This document shows positions 25,462 through 36,200 of a stretch of 64,000 bases of DNA, piece by piece. A program made the translations under genes and the position numbers. The notes below the pieces were generated by a model. The model was not told the origin of the DNA. It ran no database searches and saw only the letters and a program-made list of their open reading frames with translations. The DNA is from Streptomyces sp. A0958 (lineage in GTDB: Bacteria > Actinomycetota > Actinomycetes > Streptomycetales > Streptomycetaceae). Location: positions 112,977 through 176,976 of the forward strand of contig NZ_SSBK01000010.1 of the NCBI RefSeq assembly GCF_004795035.1. Reading direction: 5' to 3'. Position 1 is the first letter of the stretch. Every line of letters starts with the position of its first letter.

Positions 25462-26385
25462 TCACGCACCCAATGCCTCATCCGTACGGTCCGCCGCCGC
25501 GTCTTCGACGGCGATGCCCAGCCGGTCGGAGACCGTACCGAGAGCCGGCCCGAGCGGCAGCGAGATCCGCGTGACGGCCTGCCCGTCGCCCCGGGTCGGC
25601 TCCCGGTTGACGATGAGCACAGGCTTTCCGGCCTGGGCGGCCTGCCGGACGAATCGGAGCCCGGACATCACCGTCAGCGAGGAGCCCAGGACCAGCAGCG
25701 ACGTCGCCCCGCGGATCAGTTCGCGGCAGTGCTCCACCCGCGCAGGGGGCACGGCTTCGCCGAAGAACACCACGTCCGGTTTGAGGATGCCGCCGCAGAC
25801 CGCGCACGGCACCACCTGGAAGTCACCGACCTGTTCATCGGTGAGATCGGCGTCGCCGTCCGGATTGACCGTGGCGGCCACCGGCTCGAACCCCGGATTG
25901 GCCTCCTCCAGCCGCCGCGCGAGCTCCCGGCGCGAGACGAACGTGCCGCAGGAAAGGCAGACGACCCGGTCCAGGCCGCCGTGGAGCTCCACGACACCCT
26001 CACTGCCGGCGGCCTGATGCAGACCGTCGACGTTCTGAGTGATCACCCCCGAGAGCAGACCGCTGCGCCCGAACGCGGCCACCGCTCGGTGACCGGCGTT
26101 CGGGCGTGCGCGCCGGAAGGTCCTCCAGCCGAGGTGACTGCGCGCCCAGTAACGGCGCCGTGCCTGAGCGCCGCCGGTGAAGTCCTGGTACGTCATCGGG
26201 GTGTGCCGGCTCAGGCTTCCGCCCTCGCCCCGGTAGTCGGGGATGCCGGACTCCGTGGAGATACCCGCCCCGCTCAGCACCAGCACACCGCCGCCGTGGA
26301 GCGCTTCGACGACTGGGGCCAGATCGGTGGTGGCCGGTGGCAGACTGTCGGTGGGAGTCCAGCTCAGAGTGGGACGCATGCGCAT
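25462..26385 (-). CDS. SIR2-family NAD-dependent protein deacylase
   Basis: A sirtuin of about 308 residues. The NAD site reads VLVLSGAGISTESGIPDYRG, the catalytic region VITQNVDGLHQAAGSEGVVELHGGLDRVVC has the base His in ELHG, zinc ligands form CLSCG...CAVCGG, and VFFGEAVPPARVEHCRELI plus LGSSLTVMSGLRFV complete the Rossmann part. It removes acetyl or acyl groups from lysines using NAD, for example on acyl-CoA synthetases. Start at ATG 26385, the second of three close ATGs, is uncertain by a few codons. It is a single gene downstream of a decayed PEP-utilising enzyme. Confidence 0.92.
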   Translation of the reverse strand: MRMRPTLSWTPTDSLPPATTDLAPVVEALHGGGVLVLSGAGISTESGIPDYRGEGGSLSRHTPMTYQDFTGGAQARRRYWARSHLGWRTFRRARPNAGHRAVAAFGRSGLLSGVITQNVDGLHQAAGSEGVVELHGGLDRVVCLSCGTFVSRRELARRLEEANPGFEPVAATVNPDGDADLTDEQVGDFQVVPCAVCGGILKPDVVFFGEAVPPARVEHCRELIRGATSLLVLGSSLTVMSGLRFVRQAAQAGKPVLIVNREPTRGDGQAVTRISLPLGPALGTVSDRLGIAVEDAAADRTDEALGA

Positions 26386-26422
26386 GCGTCCAGGGTACGG
26401 AACGGGCCCCGCCACCCTGCGG

Positions 26423-27620
<1,198 letters not shown>

Positions 27621-27624
<4 letters not shown>

Positions 27625-28070
27625 GTGGTGTGCACGATCAGCACATCGAGACCGGCCCTTCTGGCAACATCCGCCGGCACGGAGCCTAGGAGCCGCCCGG
27701 CCAGCGAGCGCAGCCCGCGGTTCCCGACGACCAGCAGATCGGCCGAGCACTTCCGTGCGGTCCGCACAAGCGCCGGAACCGGGTCACCCTCCACGGCGAC
27801 CGTGCGCACGTCGACCGCGCCCTGGAGACGAGCCCGGTCCTTGGCGGTTCTCAGGGTCTCCTCAGCGGGCGCCGACCCCACGACCTGATAGGCCTCAGCG
27901 CCTAACTGATCCTTCGCAAGCGCGAGTTCGGGTCCACGCATGGGTGCGTACGCGCAGGTGACCACGAGCTCAGCCCCACACACCGCGGCGAGCCGGGCCG
28001 CGGCCTCGACCGCCGCGAACGACGACTCCGATCCGTCCGTACCGACCAGCAGGGTCCGATAGGCAGTCAA
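27621..28070 (-). CDS. universal stress protein (UspA family, ATP-binding type)
   Basis: A single-domain Usp of 149 residues. It starts MTAYRTLLVGTDGSESSFAAVEAA and has DLLVVGNRGLRSLAGRLLGSVPADVARRAGLDVLIVH at the end, fitting the G-2x-G-9x-G-S/T nucleotide-binding motif. Usp proteins of this type bind ATP and act in stress survival by poorly known means. It is the first gene of an operon with a nucleotidyl cyclase, joined by a GTGA overlap, so the Usp may sense or respond to cyclic nucleotide signalling. A double palindrome lies directly upstream. Confidence 0.92.
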
Positions 28071-28080
28071 AGCAATCTCC

Positions 28081-28110
28081 TTACTCGAAAGTAAACTTAC
28101 TTCAGAGTAA
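28081..28110 (-). promoter_or_regulatory. double palindromic operator upstream of uspA/cyclase
   Basis: Two copies of TTACT-nnnn-AGTAA: TTACTCGAAAGTAA (28081-28094) and TTACTTCAGAGTAA (28097-28110), spaced 16 bp centre to centre and ending 11 bp upstream of the start codon. The AT-rich DNA contrasts sharply with the surroundings. No regulator gene adjoins it, so the binding protein is encoded elsewhere. Confidence 0.72.
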
Positions 28111-28393
28111 GGTAGAGCGTGGCCCGAAGCCGAGCAAGGGCGGGGTGGCCCTCCGAAGCGAGGTGATCACCCGTGGAGCGAACGAGTCCCTGGGCTGTCG
28201 CCCTTGAAGCGTTGCCCCGCGGCGATCCCGTCGCCTACCACCGACCAGACGGTCCCGTCGTCGCCGAAGGTGAACTGCGCAAGCAGGCGCTGTAAGCGGA
28301 CAGTCAGCCGGATGGCGAGCAGAACCATGCCTCGTGCTTGGGGGGCGACGGGCGGCGGTGTCGCCCTGGCCCAGCGATCCCTACACTCGCGGG

Positions 28394-28618
28394 ATGAACA
28401 ACCTCAGGTGCACCCATTGCGGCACCATCGGCCTGGCCGATGGCTTTATCGAGGACGCGGGCGACCACACGCGCGGATACGCGCGATGGATCGAGGGTGC
28501 GTTGGAGCGGGGGATCTTGGGGGGCGCCAAGCGCATGGGCCGGCTCCGGCGGCAGATAGAAGCGTTCCGCTGCCCCAAGTGCGGACACCTCGAACTGTTC
28601 GCCACCGGCGAGGGGTAG
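28394..28618 (+). CDS. small zinc-ribbon protein
   Basis: A 74-residue protein with CTHCG near the start and CPKCG near the end, giving four Cys for one zinc. The rest is amphipathic (IEGALERGILGGAKRMGRLRRQIEAF). The ATG at 28394 follows CGCGGG, a weak ribosome site. Zinc-ribbon proteins of this type are often hypothetical. It lies alone between two unrelated genes; the 28112-28393 region before it shows no complete gene. Confidence 0.65.
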   Translation: MNNLRCTHCGTIGLADGFIEDAGDHTRGYARWIEGALERGILGGAKRMGRLRRQIEAFRCPKCGHLELFATGEG

Positions 28619-28951
28619 TTGGCCCCCGCGCCGTGCTGTCCGCTGGTGCGGCGAGAGCCAGAAAAGGTGGTCAACCAACGCTCACCCAGGTCGCGACAGC
28701 CGGCTCGATTGGCAGCAGCGCCCGCGTGGCCCGGTTTGGACCCGTCGCTCGGCAACACGCCGCCGAGGTCGCTGGCGATCCCGACGCCGGCCGCCGTCGA
28801 AATGGCAGCTCCTCCGCCCGCGGGCCCCGTTCCGCCAATGGGGTGGACGCGGCGCCGCGTATGCGTGTTCTCTCGGTGGGGCGTTGGGTGAGGCTGAGGA
28901 TGTGAACGGTATAGGCCACCGGTCAATCACAGCTGAGAGCGGGAACTTCAC
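28619..28951. other. interval without a supportable gene
   Basis: About 330 bp. Frames on both strands are open for short runs but give Pro/Arg-rich nonsense. The part near 28890-28940 (GGATGTGAACGGTATAGG) is less GC-rich and may carry the promoter of the membrane gene at 28952. Confidence 0.4.
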
Positions 28952-30016
28952 GTGGCGGATGCAAGGGGCTCCTCAACGAAGGTCGACGCGTGGACGCAGA
29001 TGCGCGACGCGATCACGACCCGGGCCGTGCTCGTCATGGTGGGAGTGCTTTTGCTCCAGCTGGGTTTCGCCCTTTCGTACATGGGGGCGTTTCACTCTCC
29101 CAAGCCCCACCGAATCCCGATCGCCGTGGTCGCGCCGCAGGCAGTGGAAGCAGACCTGGTGGCCCGGCTCAACGCAATTCCCGGCGACCCGTTGCACGTG
29201 ACCTCCGTCCCGGACCGGGCGCAGGCCAGAGCACGGCTCCTGGAGCGAACGAGCGACGCCGCCCTGATCGTGGAGGTGACCGGACGCACCGACACCCTGC
29301 TGGTGGCCTCGGCGGGTGGGCCCTCGGCGGCGGATGCCGCGACGAAGGTCGTACAGGCCGTCGAGCGTACGCAGAACCGCGCCCTGGCCGTCCGTGACCT
29401 CCGCGCGCCCGCCGCAGGCGACTCGCGGGGACTGTCGTCCTTCTACCTGGTGCTCAGCTGGACGATCGGCGGCTACCTCGCCGCGTCGGCGCTGAACATG
29501 GCGGCCGGTTCCAAGCGTCCCACGCTCCGGCGCTCCCTCGTGCGGCTGGCAGCGATGGTGCCGTACGCCTTCGTCTCCGGGATCGGTGGCGCGATCATCG
29601 TGGGCCCGGTGCTCCACTGTCTGCCGGGCTCCTTCTGGGAGCTCGTCGGCATCGGCACGCTGGTCGTGTTCGCCTCCGGTGCCGTGGGGGTGGCCTTGCA
29701 GTCGTTGGCCGGGACGATCGGTCTGGGCCTCACCATCCTCATCTTCACCATTCTCGGCAACCCCAGCTCGGGCGGGGTGTATCCGGCGTCGCTGCTGCCA
29801 CCGTTCTGGGCCGCGATCGGCCAGGCTCTGCCGCCCGGAGCCGGTACGACGGTGGTCCGCAACACCGTCTACTTCGACGGCAACAACATCACCGGCGCCC
29901 TGTGGATTCTCGGCGCCTGGGCTTTCGCCGGAATCGTTGTAGCGCTCCTGTCCGCCGCCCTGCGCGACCGGAAACATCGGCCGCGCTCCGAGGCGGCGGC
30001 CGGAATCCGAGCTTGA
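28952..30016 (+). CDS. ABC-2/DUF3533-like membrane export protein
   Basis: A 354-residue membrane protein. One helix at about 24-44 is followed by an extracytoplasmic domain of about 130 residues (PHRIPIAVVAPQAVEADLVARLNAIPGDPL, then ARARLLERTSDAALIVEVTG) and six C-terminal helices from about 170 on (SSFYLVLSWTIGGYLAASALNMAAG). This layout matches the YhgE/Pip and DUF3533-like members of the ABC-2 transporter group, in which the ectodomain looks like a substrate-shedding segment. No ATPase is adjacent. Start GTG 28952 is the codon that keeps the first helix at the right place. Confidence 0.72.
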   Translation: MADARGSSTKVDAWTQMRDAITTRAVLVMVGVLLLQLGFALSYMGAFHSPKPHRIPIAVVAPQAVEADLVARLNAIPGDPLHVTSVPDRAQARARLLERTSDAALIVEVTGRTDTLLVASAGGPSAADAATKVVQAVERTQNRALAVRDLRAPAAGDSRGLSSFYLVLSWTIGGYLAASALNMAAGSKRPTLRRSLVRLAAMVPYAFVSGIGGAIIVGPVLHCLPGSFWELVGIGTLVVFASGAVGVALQSLAGTIGLGLTILIFTILGNPSSGGVYPASLLPPFWAAIGQALPPGAGTTVVRNTVYFDGNNITGALWILGAWAFAGIVVALLSAALRDRKHRPRSEAAAGIRA

Positions 30017-30238
30017 ACTCAGGAGCGGAAGCCGATCACGCCGAGGCCGGGTAGCGCCTCCGCGCGCCGCATCCGGTCGAGGCACTGCGTGACGGCCTTC
30101 ACGACTTCCGGCTCCCGCGGCGGGGCCCGGCCCGAAGCTGACCTGGGGTACGGAGAGAACGCCGACGCACCCGGCGGCTTCCCGCTCGGTCCGGCGCGCA
30201 GCTGTCATCCAGCCGGTCGCCGGCACGAGCAGGCCGAG

Positions 30239-33200
30239 TCAGGACGGCTTCGAAACCACGCGCATGCCCAGTCCCCGCACGCGGTAGATGCAGGTGTCAT
30301 CGCCCCACAGCGACGCGTCCGCCACCGCGTAGGGGCCCCTCTCGTCCGCGCCGGTCTCCACGATGTCCATGTCCACCCGGATCAGACGGTGGTCCGGGGT
30401 GATCTGGCCGCGGTACGTCCATGCCGTCTCCCGGCCGGGCAGCACCGGCTCGAAGCGGGGGCGCGGCGTACCGGCGGCCGCGTCGCGTTCGAGCAGGTAG
30501 AACTGGAGCAGTTGGCACATGGCCTCGATGCCCAGCGAGCCCGGCTGCACGGGGTCCTGGAAGAAGTGGGCCCGGAAGAACCAGGCGTCCTGGCGCACGT
30601 CCTTCTCGGACCGCAACCGGCCCAGTCCCGCGCTGCCGCCATCCGGCCAGTAGCCCGTGATCCGGTCCAGCATCAGCAGCATGGGGCCCGGCAGACGCAG
30701 CTCCCCGGCGCAGTAGCGGTCGGGCCGGACGGTCAGGTCGACGGTGCGGTCGCAGGGCTCGGCGAGGCGGCTTTGGCCGTCCGCCGACGTCGCGAGGCCC
30801 TGCTGCTCGTCGAAGGCCGACCGCGGGAAGTAGCCGAAGACCGTTTCGACGGCGAACACGGGCACACCGTCGGCCGAGCACGACACCCGGAACGACTCGA
30901 CGATCAGGTCACCGCTGCGCGAGATGCGCGTCAGTTCGGCGTGGGTACGGACCGTACGTGTCTCCGGGGTCACCTCGCCGGTCACCGTTCCCGCCCCATC
31001 GAGGTTGCGGAACAGCAGGTCCACCTCGGCGGTCAGGGCGCTGCCCACGTACGAGGCGAGCCAGCCGCAGGGTTGCAGCGCGGTTTCCACGAGCACAGCG
31101 AAAGGCATGGCGCGGCCGCCGCTCTGCTCGAAGAACCACGCCTGGTCGGGTACGTCGTACTCCGCGACGACGGAACTACCCTCCCGCATCCCGGCCTGCG
31201 GTCCTTCCACCGAGACGATCCGGCTCATGAAGTGGTACGGGGGACCGGGGAGCCGCGCCACCCGGCGGGTGCCGTCGAAGGGCTCGTACATCGTGCCGAA
31301 CGCCTCGCTCGGCCTGCCCCAGGCGCTTGCCAGCAGCGAGGGGTAGTCGAAGGGGAATCCGTCGGCCGCCGTGGCCACCGGCCTCTCCTCCCGGTGGCCT
31401 GTCAGCCCGCCCAGCTGCGGCAGCGGCACAGGGGCTGCCCCGGTCTGCACAGCACGCGGGCCGGTGTGCCGCCACTGCGAGAGCGGCCAGTCGGGCACCA
31501 GCCGCAGGGCCATGCCGCGCCCGAGAAACGCCTTCGTCCCATCCACCGAGCCCAGTACGTCGGCGTGGAGCGTCGGCACCGGGCCGGCCGAGACACCGCG
31601 TACGAACACCTCGTAGACGACCCGCCGCCCCTCGGGGGTCGCCTGCCCCCGGCACATGGTCCGGTAGGGCCGACCGGTGACCGGTTCGAAGCGCCACCCG
31701 TCCCGGTCGACGGTGTAGCCCATGGCCGTCAGGTAGAAGGCCATCGCCTGGACACCGCCCTGGAGCATCAAGGTGCCCGGCATGCAGGGGTCGTTCTTGA
31801 AGTGCCCGGCGAAGAACCAGTCGTCCGGCGCCAACGACGTCTCGGCGCGCAGATACCCTCGGCCCCACGGTCCTCCGGCCGAGTCGAACGCGCTCACTTC
31901 GTCCAACAGCCGCAGCCTGCCCTCGTCGAACCTCGGCGTGCGGATGTGGGCCGCCGTACCTTCCCAACCGGGACCGAAGCAGTCCGCCGGCCGCCCTTCT
32001 GTCAGGGCTCGGACCTGCTCCGCGTCGAATCGGGCCCGTTCGCAGTGCACGGCAGGCGGGTCGAGCGGCAGGGCGTCACCCGGCGGATGCTCGGCCGCGT
32101 CCCACCGGATGCCACCGCTGTCGGCGAGTTCCGCAGGGGTGAAGAAGCCCGCCTGGCCCTCGCGGACACTGAGCCGGAGCTCGCCGTCCACGTAACAGTC
32201 GTAGTGGAAGAAGGCCAGCCGCACGCCACCGGCTTCCGCGTGGCCGTCGACGTGGATCTCGAAGCACAGGGTGTCACCGGCTCCCGGCGGGGCGCCATGA
32301 AAGGTCACCTCGCAGCCGAGCAGCCGATAGGCGCGCTCACCCCGGTTGAGGAGATCGGCGCCCAGCCAGCTGAGCAGGAGCAGGTCGGCCTGGCCCGCCT
32401 CGATCAGCAGGCCGGTGGGCATGCGCCCCGTCGAGTCCAGGTACCAGCTGTCGGACCGGATGTCGGTCTCCGTCCAGATCCTGCCGTCCGTGCGCACCGG
32501 TCCCGGCATGGCGAGCGCCGCGGGCACCGCGTCGATTCCGGTGACCCGGTCGGCGAACAGCATGGGAGGACCGGGCATCCGGGCCTGCACCGCGTACCCG
32601 TCCTGCTCTGCGAACCGGGGCCCGAACAGGGCGGAGATCTTGTGCGCGGCGAGGTACTCCAGTTGGGCGCGGTCGAACTTCGGCCCCGGTTTCGGCGGCG
32701 GCGACGACGGTGACGCGGGCGTACGCGGCAGGGGGGCGGGTGCCGGCCGAACCGGGGCCGGCGGCGGCGGGAGCTGGACGGCCGGGCGGGGTGCTGTGAG
32801 TGCGGGCGGCTCTACGGCGTCAGGGGCGGGGGCCGGTGTTCCGGCAGCTGTCAACGCCCTCACGGCCAGCGTCGACATCCGCAGGAAACGCTGATGGCTT
32901 TCGGCGTGACGGGCCATCACCTCACGGTGCAGCTCTGCGGCCCGCAGGCCGAGCCGGGCGACTGCGGCCCGCGCGTCTTCCCGTGCCCGGGATTCCGCGT
33001 CGCTGGGAGAGGGGACCGGGAGGGTGGGGCTCTCGGAGTGCTGCGGAGCCGGGGTGGCGTCCGCGCCGGGGCTTCTGTGCGGCGGGGTGGTGGGGGCGGC
33101 GGGCCCTCCCGGCACCCGGGCCTGCGGGACGGTGGAGGCGACCGGACGGCGGCCGGGGCCGTGGTCCGGGACCGGGGCCAGCTCGGGGGGCCGGGGCAGG

Positions 33201-36200
33201 GTCGTCACAGCGGGCTCCAGGTAGGGCAGGCACGGGGAGGGGACTACGGGAACGGTGACGGTGGCACCGGGATGCGGGAGATCCGTGGCGGCGTCGCCGA
33301 GCCGGGCGAGCAGTTCCTCGGTTCGTACCGGCACTCCGGCGACGACGAGTTCGGCCACCGACAGGCACAGCTGCCGCAGTCCGGTGTCCTGCGGGGCGTC
33401 CAGCGCCACCGCCACGTGCTCCCGGTCGCCGAGCACCCGTTTGATCCAGCCGGTGCACAGCCTCCGCGGCCCGTGTTCCACGAAGACGCGGACCCCGTCG
33501 GCCCACGCCTGCTCGACCATGGCCGCGAAGCCGATCGTGCCCATCCCCTGAGCGGTGACCGCCTCGGCGGCCCGCTCGGCCGTCGGCCGGTACGCCTGCC
33601 CGGTGGCCCCGCTGTAGAACCGCACACCGGGAACGTCCACCGTGGGACGGTGATGGACCGCGCGCCACACCTCCCGGACCTCCGCCAGCTCCGGGGCGTG
33701 GGCCGCCATGTCGTAATCCAGCTCGATGGCGAGGTCGGTACCCAGCCGGGCCACGACAGCCGCGCACGCCCGGGACTCGCCGCCGATGACGCAGATCCCG
33801 GGCGCGTTCACCGCCATCAGATGGACGGCGGCCTCCCCGGTGAGCTCCGCACGAACGGCGTCCACAGGGGCACCGACCAGGTAACTCGACCACCGGGAAC
33901 CCTGAATGCCCCGACGCTCCCAGTGACGCCGCACTGCCCGGAGCTCGCCGGTGAGCTCGGTCGTGAACAGACCGCTCTCCCGGGTGGCTTCGTACAGTCC
34001 CGTGGCGTCCGGCCAGGCATCCAGCGCGACCAGCGCGGTCGACTCGCCCGAGGAGTATCCGAGCGCGGCATCCGGCCGCAGACCGAGCACCTCGCGGCTG
34101 AACACCGTTTGACACACCGCCAGTTCGGCGGCGATCCAGAGCTGCCGGAGCACTCCCTGCCGAGGCCCGGACCGCAACCGCGAACCGAGCGCACGGTGTT
34201 TGTCGCGGACCGCCTCGCCGAGTGAGGGCAGAGCGAGCATCAGCTCGTGACCCATGCCCCGGTAGGCGGCCGAGCCGTTGGTGTACACGAACGCGGTCTG
34301 CCCGTCGACCGGCCGGTCCCGGTACAGCACGTCGGCCGGTCGGGCCCCACCCTCCGCCAGCCAGCGGCGGGCGGCTTCCCTACGGTCCGCTGGCACGGTG
34401 TCGCCGTCGACCACGAGCGCCAGCCGGGCCGGGCCCGCGCTTGATCGCACACCGGAATCCAGCGCGGCCAGCACCTCCCGGCGGTCCGCCCCGGAGTAGA
34501 CGTGCAGGCTCGGAGCGGGACCGCGCAGCCACGGCCGGGCGTCCCCCGCACGGAGGCGCACGCTCACGGCGGGCCCCTCCAGCGGCGTCACCACAACGCG
34601 CGCGGTCCGGGCGACTGCCCCGGCGTCGGCGGGCTCGCCCGGCCGGGGCACGGCGCGGTGCTGGAGCGAGAGCGCCGCGACCGCGACGGAGACCAGCCCG
34701 GACGCCGCATGAGCACGCCCGAAGGCCGCCGCCGGGTCGAACGTCACGCCGGGGCCGTCGCCGATGACCATGTCCGGCTCGTCGGCGCATTCCTCGTCCA
34801 GCAGGGCGACGACGGTGTCACCGTCCCTGCGTGCGGCGTCCAGGAGCTTCAGGACCAGGACGACCGCCGCGTCCCCCGGAACGTCCTCGTGCCCGAGTTC
34901 CCGCAGGGCGGCCCGGTGGACCGCCTCGCAGGACAGGTCGGCGGCACCCACGAGCGCGGCGTCGGCCTCGCCCGCACGCAGGGCCCGGGCCGCGAGCTCC
35001 AGCGCGACCGTCCCGGAGGCCTCCTCGGCGGACACCGTGAACCCCGGCCCGCCGAGGTCGAGTTGGGTGCTGATGCGGTTCGCCGCGAGGTTCGGCATGC
35101 TGCCCACCACCCCCTCCGCCGTCATCGGTGGAGCAAACGCGTCCCGGGCGGAGTCCGCCGGCACGGCGGTGCCCTGACCCGCCTCCTCCAGCCAGTGCGG
35201 CACCCGCCAGCGGGCACCGGGCCGGGCCACTTCCGGGTCCACCCCCGTGCCGATGACCACCATGGTCCGCTCGCGGGGGAGAGCCACCGCCCGCACCGCC
35301 TCCCGGGCAGCCTCCAGTACCAGGAGTTGGTGACGTACGGTGCGCTCCAATGCCAGTGGAGGGAAGCACAGGTCCGTCAGCCCCACCGTGAACTCCTGTG
35401 CCGGGCCGCGCTTTTCACCGCCCAGCACCGCCCGGCGCAAGTCCTCCGCAGACGTCCCCTCGCCCACCCGGGCGCCGACCGCGACGATCGCCACCGGGGC
35501 ACGCCCGCCCGACCCCCCGGCCGCTGACGCCGAAGTCGCGGCCGAAGCCGGGGCCGAATCCGGACAGGTTTCCCGGCTACGGCCGGTCTGCCCCGAACCC
35601 TGCGTCGGCCGGGGTACGGCGGGCCGGGACACGTCGTCGGGCAAATCCACGATCAGGTGGGCGTTGGTGCCACCGAACCCGAAGGCACTCACCGCCGCCC
35701 TGCGCGGCCCCGGCCACTCCTCCGGTTCCGCGAGCACCCGCAACGGCGTGCCCGCCAGCGCGTTCAGTGGCCGTTGCGCACCGAGCGTCGCCGGACGCAC
35801 CCCCGCCCGCAGCGCGCCGAGCACCTTGAGCAGCCCGGCCACTCCGGCCGAGGCCAGCAGGTGCCCGACGTTGGACTTAACCGAGCCGATGGGCACGTCG
35901 TCACCGGCCCCGAAGACCCGGGCCATGGCACGCGCCTCCACCGCGTCACCGACCGGTGTCCCCGTCGCATGGCACTCGACCAGCGAAACCGACTGGGGGG
36001 CGATGCCCGCCATGTCGTACGCCAGGCGCATGGCCCGGACCTGACCCTCCTCGGACGGGCTGATGAGTCCGGCCCCGCGTCCGTCGTTGGAGAGCCCCAC
36101 GCCCCGGATCACGCCGAGCACGGGGAGGCCCGCGGCCCTGGCGTCGGGCAACCGCATCAGGGCGACGAACCCGGCGCCCTCGCCGTGCACCAGCCCGTCC

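Noticed and set aside
30017..30238. Minus-strand reading EPEVVKAV...LPGLGVIGFRS ending near 30016
   Set aside because: Could be the end of a lost gene, but about 45 residues without family character are not enough to support a feature.
30089..32713. 874-codon plus-strand ORF
   Set aside because: Antisense to the dehydratase region of the PfaC-like gene; no motif or start signal.
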